Counted from the first letter of the stretch, positions 8,458 through 17,603 are shown. The stretch is 51,240 nucleotides of DNA from Gemmatimonadota bacterium (GCA_022823365.1 JAJDXG010000034.1:1-51240); one strand, 5' to 3'. Translations and numbers: made by a program. The notes: generated by a model from the sequence alone, not told the origin.

Positions 8458-8772
8458 ATGAAGCTGAGCCAGGAACTGATCGCCATCCTCGCCGTCGGCG
8501 TAACGCTGACGGGTCTGCAGGTCACGCTGTTCGTTAGCCTGCGCGGCGACATGGCTAGCATGGAAACGGGCCTGCGCGGCGAGATGAGCGAGTTGCGCGG
8601 CGAGATGGGGAGCATGGAAACACGCCTGCGCGACGAGATGCGCGGCGAGATGAACGTCCTGCGCGAGGACATCCGCCACGACATCGACGCGCTCAGGCTC
8701 GACATCCAGGACATCCGGGAGGATGTCCGCCAACTGCGCGACAAGCTGCTGGTGCCCGCCGGGGGCGGGTGA
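8458..8772 (+). CDS. Membrane-anchored coiled-coil protein, copy A
   Basis: A 104-residue protein with a strong AGGAGG upstream of the ATG. The N-terminus is a membrane segment (ELIAILAVGVTLTGLQVTLF). The rest is a charged coiled coil built from repeated short blocks (LRGEMSE, LRGEMGS, METRLRD), ending with REDIRHDIDALRLDIQD and KLLVPAGGG. The topology resembles Bdr-like or DUF1640/CCDC90-like anchored tropomyosin-like proteins. That comparison is architectural, and no homology is claimed. This is the longest copy and carries an extra RGEM block relative to copy C. Function is unknown. A scaffold or self-associating membrane protein is the simplest reading. Confidence 0.75.
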   Translation: MKLSQELIAILAVGVTLTGLQVTLFVSLRGDMASMETGLRGEMSELRGEMGSMETRLRDEMRGEMNVLREDIRHDIDALRLDIQDIREDVRQLRDKLLVPAGGG

Positions 8773-9008
8773 TGACGACCGCCGTCTGACGCTCGATCGC
8801 AAGTCCAGGAGCCGCTCCATCCTCGGCAAGAGCCAGTGAGGCACCGGCCCCATCACCCCATTCTCCCATGGCGCCGCCCGCGCCCCGACGCCACTATTGA
8901 ATGCGAGGTGCCGCGCACAAGGCATTGAATCGAGTTGGCTCTCTCGATCGGCGATCAAGGTTCTGAGCACCTGCGTAACTCCATCGGTCACCTGAAACAG
9001 GAGAACGC

Positions 9009-9278
9009 ATGAAGCTGAGCCAGGAACTGATCGCCATTCTCGCCGTCGGCGTGACGCTGACGGGTCTGCAGGTCACGCTGTTCGTCAGCCTGCGCGGCGA
9101 GATGGGGAGCATGGAAACGCGCCTTCGCGGCGAAATCGGCGTGGTGCGCGACGAGATGAACGTCCTGCGGGAGGACGTCCGCCACGACATTGACGCGCTC
9201 CGGATCGACATCCAGGACATCCGGGAGGACGTCCGCCAACTGCGCGACAAGCTGCTCGTGCCCGCCGGGGGCGCGTGA
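9009..9278 (+). CDS. Membrane-anchored coiled-coil protein, copy B
   Basis: The 89-residue second member of the tandem family. Its first 30 residues are identical to copies A and C, covering the membrane segment and the first turn of coil. It lacks one ASMET-LRGEMSELR unit, so its coil is about 15 residues shorter than that of copy A. It also carries diverged residues in the middle (RGEIGVVRDEM). It has its own AGGAG upstream within a duplicated leader. Its TGA stop overlaps an ATG (TGATG, 9276-9280) that opens copy C, so B and C are probably translationally coupled. Confidence 0.75.
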   Translation: MKLSQELIAILAVGVTLTGLQVTLFVSLRGEMGSMETRLRGEIGVVRDEMNVLREDVRHDIDALRIDIQDIREDVRQLRDKLLVPAGGA

Positions 9279-9604
9279 TGACGCCCGCCGCTCGCCCCCC
9301 GATGAAGCTGAGCCAGGAACTGATCGCCATTCTCGCCGTCGGCGTAACGCTGACGGGTCTGCAGGTCACGCTGTTCGTCAGCCTGCGGGGCGACATGGCG
9401 AGCATGGAAACGCGCCTGCGCGGCGAAATGAGCGAGTTGCGCGGCGAGATGGGGAGCATGGAAACACGCCTGCGCGACGAGATGAACGTCCTGCGCGAGG
9501 ACATCCGCCACGACATCGACGCGCTCAGGCTCGACATCCAGGACATCCGGGAGGATGTTCGCCAAATGCGCGACAAGCTGCTGGTGCCCGCGACAGACGG
9601 GTGA
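9278..9604 (+). CDS. Membrane-anchored coiled-coil protein, copy C
   Basis: The third tandem member. The family-conserved MKLSQEL start lies at 9302 and would give 100 residues, but no Shine-Dalgarno precedes it. The ATG at 9278 overlaps the stop of copy B (TGATG) and adds eight residues (MTPAARPP). I therefore favour start by translational coupling at 9278. The membrane segment is identical to copies A and B. The coil carries the same blocks as copy A minus one RGEM, and the C-terminus changes to VPATDG. It is convergent with the soxD-like gene 40 bp downstream. Confidence 0.72.
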   Translation: MTPAARPPMKLSQELIAILAVGVTLTGLQVTLFVSLRGDMASMETRLRGEMSELRGEMGSMETRLRDEMNVLREDIRHDIDALRLDIQDIREDVRQMRDKLLVPATDG

Positions 9605-9643
9605 TGGCGCCTCTGGCGCCGCGTTGCCCGGCGAGAGCTTCCG

Positions 9644-10213
9644 CTACCGGATAACGCTGCCCCCCGTCCGGTCATCGGGAACGAAGCGGTCCCGATACGG
9701 CATCTCGATGGCCGGCAGGGTCTCGGCGTTCATCACCGCGTCCTCGGGCACCAGGTCGTTCAGGTAGAGGATGTAGGCGATCACCGCGTAGGTCTCGTCC
9801 GCGGTGAGGATGCCCGGGGTGAGCTGCGGCATCGCCTTCACGGTGTAGTCGTAGAGGGTGGTGGCGTAGGGCCAGTAGCCGCCAACGGTGCGGCCGGCGG
9901 GCCACTCCTCCCACGGCTCCTGCGTCACCAGCACATCGTTGGGCCCCTCGGTGCCGGTGGGGCCGTGGCAGGCGATGCAGTGCATGAGGTAGATCTGTTC
10001 GCCCTCGGCCACGGTGCCGCTCCCGGGCGGCAGCCCCTCTCCGTCGGGTTTCACGTCGATGTCCCACATGGCGACGCGCTCGGCCGACGCCGGGCTGCCG
10101 AAGCCGAAACGCTCCGGGGGCTCGGCGCCGTCAGCAGAACCGCCGGCCGACGAGGATCCGGCGGGCGCGCAGCCGATGGCCAGGACCATGGTTGCCAGCC
10201 CGAGCCGCCTCAT
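9644..10213 (-). CDS. soxD: SoxD-like mono-heme cytochrome c lipoprotein
   Basis: A 189-residue lipoprotein with a lipobox-like LAIGC (Cys15), a low-complexity linker and one c-type cytochrome domain. The heme motif is CIACH (79-83) and a distal Met lies in KAMPQLTPG. The segment before the heme (WDIDVKPDGEGLPPGSGTV) and the tail (LVPEDAVMNAETLP) match the first cytochrome domain of SoxD, the electron-accepting partner of SoxC. Classical SoxD is about twice as long with two hemes, so this is a short form. The ATG overlaps the soxC stop (ATGA, 10210-10213), so the pair is translationally coupled. The expected role is to take electrons from the Mo subunit in the periplasm. Confidence 0.85.
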   Translation of the reverse strand: MRRLGLATMVLAIGCAPAGSSSAGGSADGAEPPERFGFGSPASAERVAMWDIDVKPDGEGLPPGSGTVAEGEQIYLMHCIACHGPTGTEGPNDVLVTQEPWEEWPAGRTVGGYWPYATTLYDYTVKAMPQLTPGILTADETYAVIAYILYLNDLVPEDAVMNAETLPAIEMPYRDRFVPDDRTGGSVIR

Positions 10214-11475
10214 ACCAGGTCTCCCAGGCCGAAGGTGACGGCGCCGTCCGCCCCGACCTTCCACACCCTCTGCTGGTTGTTGTGGTACGCGGTGCGCTCC
10301 CCGCGCGCTTCCCAGAGCTGTTGTACGGTGGGCTGCACGTAGCCGGTTTCGTCCACCGCGCGGCTGACCAGCAGGCTTTCGCTGCCGTCCCAGTTCCAGA
10401 GATGTCGGAAGCGGACGGTCGACTTGGGCAGGATGGGCTCCTGAAGCTCGGCCTCGGTCCAGTTCCGGCCGCCGTCGGTGCTGATGTCGACGCGCGTGAT
10501 ACGCCCGCGTCCCGTCCACGCGAGCCCTTGGACCTCCCACCATCCCGTGTCGGGCAGCGTGTAGGGATACGCGGGGAAGGTGATGGTGGACTTGGCGTCC
10601 ATGAAGAAGCTGAACTGGCGGGAAAGGCCGCCCTTGAGCGGGTCGGTGTAGCGGGATGTCTCGTCGCGGGTCATGGTCGGGCGGTCCGTCACCTCGATGC
10701 GCCGCAGCCACTTGACGCTGGCGTTGCCCTCCCAGCCGGGCAGGAGCAGGCGCAGCGGGTAGCCCTGCTCGGGGCGGATGGCCTCGCCGTTCTGCCCGTA
10801 GGCGAGGAGGGAGTCGTCCATGATCTTCTCCATGGGCACGCTGCGCGACATGACCGCCGCGTCGGCGCCCTCGGCGAGGATCCAGGTTGCGGCCGGATCG
10901 GCGCCCACCTCGTTCAGGATGGTCTTGACCGGGACGCCCACCCACTCGCTGGTGCTGAGCAGCCCGTCGAGGGCCTGTGGAGTGATCTCGACCGGCATGC
11001 GCTCGCGATTGTACGCCCCGCCGCCGTTTCCGGAGCACTCCAGGAAATAGGTGCGCGCCACCGACGGATAGCGCTTCAGATCGGCCATCGAAAAGACCAT
11101 CGGGCGCTCGACCATCCCGTGCACCAGCAGTTCGTGACGTCCCGCGCGAATGTCGGGGATGCCAGCGTGATGGCGCTCGAAGTGCAGATCGGCCGGCGTG
11201 ATGGTGCCCTGCAGCTCCTGCAGCGGCGTCCGCGAGGAACTGGAGAGCGTCTGCGAGCGGGTGAGCCGCCTGGGGCGCTCCTCGGGCGCGCGCACGCCCA
11301 CCTCGGAAGTGAATCGACCCGGGACCTTGGTGGGGTCGTCGGGCGGCGTCGGGGCCTCCTGCGCGACCAGCTTGACGGCGTCGGCCTGCGTCTTGATCAG
11401 GCCCGCGGCCACGGCCCCTGAAGTAGCGGCGATCCAGGTGCGGCGAGAGATGGGGGAGCGGTTGTTCGATGCCAT
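10210..11475 (-). CDS. soxC: SoxC-like sulfite/sulfane dehydrogenase, molybdenum subunit
   Basis: A 421-residue member of the sulfite oxidase family. It begins with a Tat signal (SRRTWIAATSG) and shows the Mo-pterin domain with the metal-binding cysteine C147 in the motif FLECSGNG. A C-terminal dimerisation domain follows (GRGRITRVDISTDGG). Full-length SoxC proteins are of similar size. The upstream GGAGGG is 8 nt before the ATG. Paired with the SoxD-like cytochrome, it should oxidise sulfite or protein-bound sulfane sulfur in the periplasm. No soxXYZAB genes are in the window, so a stand-alone sulfite dehydrogenase role is as likely as a full thiosulfate-oxidising pathway. The 211-bp gap to the divergent tricorn gene must hold both promoters, but no convincing -35/-10 pair was identified. 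Confidence 0.87.
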   Translation of the reverse strand: MASNNRSPISRRTWIAATSGAVAAGLIKTQADAVKLVAQEAPTPPDDPTKVPGRFTSEVGVRAPEERPRRLTRSQTLSSSSRTPLQELQGTITPADLHFERHHAGIPDIRAGRHELLVHGMVERPMVFSMADLKRYPSVARTYFLECSGNGGGAYNRERMPVEITPQALDGLLSTSEWVGVPVKTILNEVGADPAATWILAEGADAAVMSRSVPMEKIMDDSLLAYGQNGEAIRPEQGYPLRLLLPGWEGNASVKWLRRIEVTDRPTMTRDETSRYTDPLKGGLSRQFSFFMDAKSTITFPAYPYTLPDTGWWEVQGLAWTGRGRITRVDISTDGGRNWTEAELQEPILPKSTVRFRHLWNWDGSESLLVSRAVDETGYVQPTVQQLWEARGERTAYHNNQQRVWKVGADGAVTFGLGDLV

Positions 11476-11686
11476 CTCAGGTTCCCTCCGAAGGGTGCGT
11501 TGCGTAGCGATGAAACCTCGTAAGCCAGCCTACGGCGGGACGGACGGGGAGGCAAGGAAGCGGAGGGTAGCTCCGCGGGGGTAGGCGACGGTGGCGCCCG
11601 CTCGCCGCTCCCGACTTGCGCCCCGCCCGTCACGTGCGAGCTTGCCAGGTGTCGCCCTGATTCATCGCGCACCCGGAGCCGGTTCC

Positions 11687-14600
11687 ATGTTTCGTACCCC
11701 TGCCGTCACCGCCCATCCCACGACGCGGAACGCCGATGGCGTGCGCCCGCGCGCGCTTCCGTCCCGTTTTCGCATCCTGATGTCCTGCGCCCTGCTGGCT
11801 GTCCTCAACGCCGGCATCCCACCACAACATGCCTCCGCCCAGGGCACCCGCTTCCTGCGCCAGCCCGACGTGAGCGCGACGCACATCGTCTTCGTGCACG
11901 CCAACGACCTGTGGCTCACGGGCCGAGACGGGGGCGACGCGATGCGGCTCACCAGCTCCGAGGGCGCGGAGACCGACCCGGCCTTCAGCGCGGACGGGCA
12001 GTGGATCGCCTTTTCGGGACAGTACGGCGGCAACACCGACGTCTACCTGATGCCCGCCACGGGCGGCCAGCCGCGGAGGCTCACCTGGCATCCGGCGGCC
12101 GACGTGGTGCAGGGGTGGACGCCCGACGGCGAGATCCTCTTCCAGTCGGGCCGGGACGCGGTGCCCACACAGCTGTGGAAGTTCTACACGGTGGCGCCCG
12201 CTGGCGGTCTGCCGGAGCCGCTCGCGCTGCCGCAGGCGTACCTGGGCGGGATGTCCGCGGACGGGGAGTACATCGCCTACCAGGAGATCGGCTACTGGGA
12301 CCCGGAATGGCGCAACTACCGGGGCGGGCAGGCGCAGCCGATCGGCATCGTCTCGACCGCCGACTGGGCGCGCACCACGCCCTCGTGGGAAGGCGAGCGG
12401 CACATGGACCCGGCGTGGATGGACGGCGTGGTGTACTACATGTCCGAGCGGGACTGGGCCAGCAACGTGTGGTCGTTCGATCCGCGCACGGGGGCGGAGC
12501 GGCAGCTGACGCGGCACGCCGACTTCGACGTGAAGTCGCTCGGTGCCGGGGACGGTGTGGTGGTCTACGAGCAGGCGGGGTACCTGCATGAACTGGATCC
12601 CGCGTCCGGGCGCACGCGCGCGCTCGAGATCCACGTGGCCGGCGACATGAACTGGTCGCGGGCGCGCTGGGAGGAGGTTCCGTCCGCGCAGATGCGCGAC
12701 GCCCGCCTTTCCCCGACCGGCAAGCGGGCGCTCTTCGAGTGGCGCGGCGAGATCTTCAGCGTGCCCGTTGATGAGGGCTCGTGGCGCAACCTCACCCGCA
12801 CCCCCGGGGTGGCCGACCGGCATCCGGTGTGGTCTCCCGACGGGTCGCGCATCGCCTGGTTCAACGACGCAGCCGACGAGTACGCGCTCGTGATCGCCGA
12901 GCAGGACGGAGCGAATCCGCGCCGCATCGAGATCGCCGAGCCGTCGTTCTACTTCCGGCCCGAGTGGTCGCCCGACGGGAGCAAGCTGGCCTTCACCGAC
13001 ACCCACTACCGCGTGCTGGTGCTTGACGTGGAGTCGGGCGAGGTGGAGCACGTCGACACCGACCGCTTCGCCCACCCGCAGCGCACCATGAACCCGGTGT
13101 GGTCACCCGATTCGCGCTGGATCGCCTACGCGCGCCGGCTCGACAACCAGTTGCGCGCCATCTTCGTGTACGACACCGAGTCGGGCGAGACCCACCAGCT
13201 CACCGACGCCATGTCCGACGCGATCACTCCGGTGTGGGATGAGTCCGGCAAGTACCTCTACTTCCTGGCCTCCACGGACTACGGCCTGAACACCGGCTGG
13301 CTCGACATGACCTCCTACGACCGGCCGGTCACGCGCGCTCTGTACCTGGCGCTGCTGGACGAGGACGAGCCTTCGCCCTTCCTGCCAACGAGCGATGAAG
13401 AGGCAGAGGGCGACGAGGGGAGCGACGGCGGTGGCTCGGGCGACGGCGGCGGGTCGGGCGAGACCGGGAGTAGCTCCGGGGGCGGTGCGTCCCGTTCCGG
13501 CCAGGACGCGCCCGCCGCCGTCTCGATCGATTTCCAGAACATCGCCCGCCGCATCATCGATGCGCCCGGCCTTCCCCTGGAAGACTACGCGGGTCTCGCA
13601 CCCGGGCCGGAGGGCACCGTCTTCGTGATGCAGGGCGGAGGCTTCGGGGGCGGGGAGCTGCTCAAGTACTCCGTGGAGGACAGGGAGGCGGAGGACTTCG
13701 TCGAGCAGGCGACCGCGGTCACCGTGTCCCACGATCGCGAGCACCTCCTCTTCCGGACCGGCGGCACCTGGCGGGTGGTGGGGACTGCCCGCGCCCCCGG
13801 CGGAAACGACGGCCGCCTCGACTTTGACGGGATGCGGGTGCGCGTCGAGCCCACCGCCGAGTACGCGCAGATGCTCCGCGACGGGTGGCGCTTCATGCGC
13901 GACTTCCTCTACGTCGACAACCAGCACGGGGCGCCGTGGGACGATGTCTGGGACTGGTACTCCGCGTGGCTCCCGGACGTACGCCACCGTTCGGACTTCA
14001 ACCAGTTGCTGGACATGCTCTCGGGCGAGATCGCCGTGGGGCACTCGTATGTGCGTGGGGGCGACTATCCCGAGCTCGACAATCCCCGCACCGGCCTGCT
14101 GGGCGCGGACCTGGAGGAGGACGGCGGCTTCTACCGCATCACCCGCATATATGACGGCGGGGACTGGACGCCGGGGACGGCCGGGCCGCTCTCGATCCCC
14201 GGCATGGACGTGTCGGAAGGCGACTACCTGCTCGCGGTGGACGGGGCCGAACTGCGCGCGCCAACCAACCCGTTCGAGCTGCTGGAGGGCACCGCCGGGC
14301 GCACCATCACACTGACCGTCGGACCCGCTCCTGCCATGGATGAGACCCGCGACATCATCGTGGAGCCCATCGCCAACGAGGGAATCCTGCGCCGCTGGGC
14401 CTGGGTGGAGGCGAACCAGGCTCGAGTCGACGAAATGAGCGGCGGCCGGCTGGCGTACGTGTGGCTCCCCAACACGGGACAGGGCGGATACCAGTATTTC
14501 AACCGCATGTACTACGCCCAGCAGGATCGCGAAGGGGCGGTCATCGACGAGCGCAACAACGGCGGCGGCTCGGCGGCCGACTATATCGTCGACATGCTCG

Positions 14601-15073
14601 ACCGCGAACTCACCGGCTACTTCAACTCCCGCGCGGGCGACCGCAAGCCGTGGACCCAGCCGATGGCCGGGCTGTTCGGACCCAAGGTCATGGTGATCAA
14701 CGAGCGCGCCGGCTCCGGCGGCGACCTGTTGCCCTACCTGTTCCGCTTCAAGGGCGTTGGCCCCCTGGTTGGCACCAAGACCTGGGGCGGCCTTGTGGGA
14801 ACCTGGGACACCCCGCCGCTCATCGACGGAGGCGGTTTCGTGGCCCCCCGGGGCGGATTCTTCGACGTGAACGGCGAGTGGGCCGTGGAGGCGGAAGGCG
14901 TGGCGCCCGACATCGAGGTGCGCAACGACCCCGCGCCCGTAATCGCCGGCGGCGACCCGCAGCTTGAGGCCGCCGTCCATGAAGCGCTCCGCCTGCTCGA
15001 GACCGGGAAGGTCACCTTCGCGGACGAGCCCCCGCCCCCGGTGCGCTACCGGCGGCCGGGGGGAGGGCAGTGA
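11687..15073 (+). CDS. Tricorn-like protease (propeller, PDZ and S41-like serine peptidase)
   Basis: A 1128-residue exported tricorn homologue that would trim oligopeptides. The ATG at 11687 has GGAG 8 nt upstream. A hydrophobic export segment (ILMSCALLAVL) ends at ASAQG. WD40-like propeller repeats follow (DPAFSADGQWIAFSG, HPVWSPDGSRIAWF, NPVWSPDSRWIAYAR). An acidic Gly/Ser-rich insert lies near residues 565-605. Next come the C1 domain with the His-Ser pair (GHSYVRGG, His about 786), a PDZ domain (about 805-880), and the C2 catalytic domain with ERNNGGGSAADY and the nucleophile in GSGGDLLP (Ser about 1010). All tricorn hallmarks are present. The stop overlaps the start of the MFS gene (GTGA), which suggests that the peptidase and transporter are made together. 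Confidence 0.9.
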   Translation: MFRTPAVTAHPTTRNADGVRPRALPSRFRILMSCALLAVLNAGIPPQHASAQGTRFLRQPDVSATHIVFVHANDLWLTGRDGGDAMRLTSSEGAETDPAFSADGQWIAFSGQYGGNTDVYLMPATGGQPRRLTWHPAADVVQGWTPDGEILFQSGRDAVPTQLWKFYTVAPAGGLPEPLALPQAYLGGMSADGEYIAYQEIGYWDPEWRNYRGGQAQPIGIVSTADWARTTPSWEGERHMDPAWMDGVVYYMSERDWASNVWSFDPRTGAERQLTRHADFDVKSLGAGDGVVVYEQAGYLHELDPASGRTRALEIHVAGDMNWSRARWEEVPSAQMRDARLSPTGKRALFEWRGEIFSVPVDEGSWRNLTRTPGVADRHPVWSPDGSRIAWFNDAADEYALVIAEQDGANPRRIEIAEPSFYFRPEWSPDGSKLAFTDTHYRVLVLDVESGEVEHVDTDRFAHPQRTMNPVWSPDSRWIAYARRLDNQLRAIFVYDTESGETHQLTDAMSDAITPVWDESGKYLYFLASTDYGLNTGWLDMTSYDRPVTRALYLALLDEDEPSPFLPTSDEEAEGDEGSDGGGSGDGGGSGETGSSSGGGASRSGQDAPAAVSIDFQNIARRIIDAPGLPLEDYAGLAPGPEGTVFVMQGGGFGGGELLKYSVEDREAEDFVEQATAVTVSHDREHLLFRTGGTWRVVGTARAPGGNDGRLDFDGMRVRVEPTAEYAQMLRDGWRFMRDFLYVDNQHGAPWDDVWDWYSAWLPDVRHRSDFNQLLDMLSGEIAVGHSYVRGGDYPELDNPRTGLLGADLEEDGGFYRITRIYDGGDWTPGTAGPLSIPGMDVSEGDYLLAVDGAELRAPTNPFELLEGTAGRTITLTVGPAPAMDETRDIIVEPIANEGILRRWAWVEANQARVDEMSGGRLAYVWLPNTGQGGYQYFNRMYYAQQDREGAVIDERNNGGGSAADYIVDMLDRELTGYFNSRAGDRKPWTQPMAGLFGPKVMVINERAGSGGDLLPYLFRFKGVGPLVGTKTWGGLVGTWDTPPLIDGGGFVAPRGGFFDVNGEWAVEAEGVAPDIEVRNDPAPVIAGGDPQLEAAVHEALRLLETGKVTFADEPPPPVRYRRPGGGQ

Positions 15074-16365
15074 GCCGGCGAGGAGGCTCCGGATCCCAGC
15101 CGCCTGCGATCAGCCGCGCCGAAAGAGACGAGGCAAAGACAACGCGCCGCCGCCAGATCCGCTCGTGGGTGCTCTTCGACTTCGCCAACTCGATCTATCC
15201 GGCGGTAATGACCACGGCCGTCTTCCCGGTCTTCTACGTCGGCACAGTGGTCGGCGGCGAAGGCGGCGAGGGGGAGCTGTGGTGGGGTACTGCGGTCTCG
15301 CTCTCGGCCCTGGTGGTGGCGCTCTCGGCACCGCTGCTCGGCGGGATCGCGGACAAGTGCGGACTGCGCAAGCGTTTCCTGGCAGTCTACGTGGCGGTCT
15401 GTCTCATCAGTGTGGCGCTGATCGCGACCGTCGGCCCCGGGATGGTGCTTGCCGGCTTCATCTTCTTCGTGATGGCCAACATCGGCTTCGAGGGCGGGCT
15501 CGTTTTCTACAACGCCTATCTCCCGGACATCGCCCCGCCCGAAGAGCGCGGCTCGGTGTCCGGCTACGGGTTCGGCTGGGGATACCTGGGGTCGGCGCTG
15601 GGCCTGATTCTGGCGCTGATCTTCCTCCAGGTGCTCTTCCCGGGCCGCATCGAGCCCGTCTGGCTCCTGGTGTCGGGCTTTTTTCTCCTCTTCGCCATTC
15701 CCGCGTTCCGCAATCTGCCCTCCGACCGGGGCGGCGACATGCGAGTACTCGACGCGGCGGCCTGGGGAACGCGGCGCTTCTTCGCGACCGTGCGCGGAGT
15801 CTGGGCCCTGAGCGACATTCGCCGCTTCCTCACCTCGTACTTCTTCTACATCGACGGCATCCTGACGGTCATCGTCATGGCGGGCGTCATCGCCACCGAG
15901 ACCTTCGGGTTCGAGCAGACCGACACCATCATCCTGTTCCTCGTGGTGCAGTTCTCGGCGATGGCGGGAGCCCTCACGCTCGCCAGGCCGACCGACCGTC
16001 TCGGCCCCAAGAAGGTCCTCACCGGCGTCCTGATCATGTGGGTGATCGCCGGCATCGCCGCCTATTTCGTGCAGTCGACCGCAGTCTTCTACGGCCTTGC
16101 CATCGTGGCCGGCCTCGGCCTGGGCGTGGTACAGTCGGCAAGCCGTGCCTACCTGTCCCTCATGATTCCGCAGGGCAGGGAAGCGGAGATATTCGGATTC
16201 TATGCCTTCTGCGGGCGGACCTCGTCGGTGCTGGGTCCGCTGCTCTTCGGCCTGGCCACCTTCATCGCAGCCGGCAACCAGCGCCCCGGCTTCCTCGTGC
16301 TTACCGCGCTGATGCTGACCGGGCTGCTGCTCCTTCAGCGGGTGCCGGATCCGACCCGAACCTGA
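15070..16365 (+). CDS. UMF1-family (Atg22-like) MFS transporter
   Basis: A 431-residue polytopic membrane protein of the major facilitator superfamily. The N-terminal hallmark WVLFDFANSIYPAV and the loop GGIADKCGLRKRFL point to the UMF1/Atg22 branch. Further family-like words are FEGGLVFYNAYLPDIAP and GVVQSASRAYLSLMIP. About 12 membrane helices are visible. Eukaryotic Atg22 exports amino acids from vacuoles, but bacterial members are mostly uncharacterised. The GTG start overlaps the tricorn stop by 4 nt (15070-15073), so uptake or efflux of peptide-degradation products is a reasonable inference. Its last 65 bases overlap the convergent propeller gene. Confidence 0.88.
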   Translation: MSRRGGSGSQPPAISRAERDEAKTTRRRQIRSWVLFDFANSIYPAVMTTAVFPVFYVGTVVGGEGGEGELWWGTAVSLSALVVALSAPLLGGIADKCGLRKRFLAVYVAVCLISVALIATVGPGMVLAGFIFFVMANIGFEGGLVFYNAYLPDIAPPEERGSVSGYGFGWGYLGSALGLILALIFLQVLFPGRIEPVWLLVSGFFLLFAIPAFRNLPSDRGGDMRVLDAAAWGTRRFFATVRGVWALSDIRRFLTSYFFYIDGILTVIVMAGVIATETFGFEQTDTIILFLVVQFSAMAGALTLARPTDRLGPKKVLTGVLIMWVIAGIAAYFVQSTAVFYGLAIVAGLGLGVVQSASRAYLSLMIPQGREAEIFGFYAFCGRTSSVLGPLLFGLATFIAAGNQRPGFLVLTALMLTGLLLLQRVPDPTRT

Positions 16366-17509
16366 GCCCGCCGATGTCGTACCAGTCGATGCCCCGGTCC
16401 GGGTAGCCATCCGGGTCGCTCGGACCCACGGGGCGATCCACCAGCACGGCGAGCGTCGAGCCGAGCACGTCGAACCCCACCGCCCGGTGGCGCACCCGCA
16501 CGGAACCCGCGAACTCGGGGCCGACGAAGACGTCGAGGTGCGAAAACTCTTCCCGGTCACGGTTGGTGAGCACCCACAGGCGGTCCCGGTCGTCGACGCA
16601 ATAGTGCACGCCATAGTCCTCGGGCGTGCTGCGAAACTCTTCCAGTCGGCACGGCTCCCGCATGACCAGCCGCGATGCCGGGCCACAGTTCTCCAGGTAG
16701 CGTTCCACATCGCTCGCGGAGGGATATTCGGTCGTGTACAATGGTGAGCGAAGCACAGTGCCGAAGTCATCGTCCCGGTCGGCCAGGTAGAACATCTGTC
16801 CATCGCAGAGGCCGAAGAACATGCCGCCGGACGACAGCCTGGCCGGGTCTTCCAACCCCTCCGGATAGGCGAATCCCTCCGTTACCTCCGGCATCCGGCA
16901 TCCGGCCTCCGCAGCCATGTCGTTGGGGAACGTCTTCTCCCAGAGGATGTCGCCGGTCTGCACATCGACATCCAGGTGGCGGTTCTCCCATCCTTCCCCT
17001 GCCCGGTTGATGTCCTGGCCTGGCAGCACGGAGTCGAACGGCGCGGATGGCCGGAGACGGCTCGGCAGCCGGACATCGAATACCCAATCTCCGGACGGTT
17101 CGAACACCGACATGCGACGCCTCCCGGTCACGACGACGCCGATCGTCCCGCCCGGTCCCCGGATGATGCTCGATGGTTGGCTCGGGAACTCTCCCGGGCC
17201 CTGGCCACGCCGGCCGAACACCGCGGTCCCTCCGCCGTCCCGCGGAATGCAATGAATGCGGTTGTCGTAGCTTTCGATTACGCACGCGATGCCCTCGGTC
17301 GGCAGCGCGATATCTCCACCGAAGGACAAGGGAGCCCGCGCGGATGCGACGGGAGTCAGTTCGGCCAACTGGTCCTGTAGTCCGAAGTAAGTCCCGGATA
17401 GAGCCCCGGATTCACTGCCTGATGGCTGCGAGGATTGGCCGCCAGGCGTCGAGCCGAGGGCCAGGAACACGAACAATGCGCTCACCAGCCGGAAGTTGCA
17501 TTTGCACAT
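16301..17509 (-). CDS. Secreted six-bladed beta-propeller protein
   Basis: A 402-residue exported protein. The signal peptide (LVSALFVFLALGS) is followed by a propeller with the word FGRRGQGPGEF, typical of six-bladed NHL-like propellers. Other blade-like turns include CIPRDGGG, SVFEPSGDWVF and CVDDRDRLWVLTN. AGGAG lies about 9 nt before the ATG. Its ligand is unknown. It stands alone on this strand. Its 3' end overlaps the convergent MFS gene by 65 bp, so the last 20 or so residues (APAEGAAARSASAR) may be little constrained. Confidence 0.75.
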   Translation of the reverse strand: MCKCNFRLVSALFVFLALGSTPGGQSSQPSGSESGALSGTYFGLQDQLAELTPVASARAPLSFGGDIALPTEGIACVIESYDNRIHCIPRDGGGTAVFGRRGQGPGEFPSQPSSIIRGPGGTIGVVVTGRRRMSVFEPSGDWVFDVRLPSRLRPSAPFDSVLPGQDINRAGEGWENRHLDVDVQTGDILWEKTFPNDMAAEAGCRMPEVTEGFAYPEGLEDPARLSSGGMFFGLCDGQMFYLADRDDDFGTVLRSPLYTTEYPSASDVERYLENCGPASRLVMREPCRLEEFRSTPEDYGVHYCVDDRDRLWVLTNRDREEFSHLDVFVGPEFAGSVRVRHRAVGFDVLGSTLAVLVDRPVGPSDPDGYPDRGIDWYDIGGLRFGSDPAPAEGAAARSASAR

Positions 17510-17603
17510 TACTTGTCACTCCTGAGCAAGTGCTCTCCTGATCATGCCGGGCTGGCGCGCACGGGGGCCCGACAGCCGCAAGCCAAGCTAGCGCGTCTCC
17601 TGC

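Larger units (their letters stand above)
8300..9604 (+). repeat. Tandem segmental duplication carrying three copies of one small gene
   Basis: A segment of about 160 bp of leader plus the gene at 8458 (8300-8772) recurs at 8857-9278. Both leaders share words such as CCCATTCTCCCATGGCGCC and TCTCTCGATCGGCGATCAAG. A third copy of the gene only, without the leader, follows at 9302-9604. The first 90 bases of the three genes differ at only a few positions, so the duplication is recent or is homogenised by gene conversion. The 8773-8856 spacer shows no gene. Confidence 0.85.
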
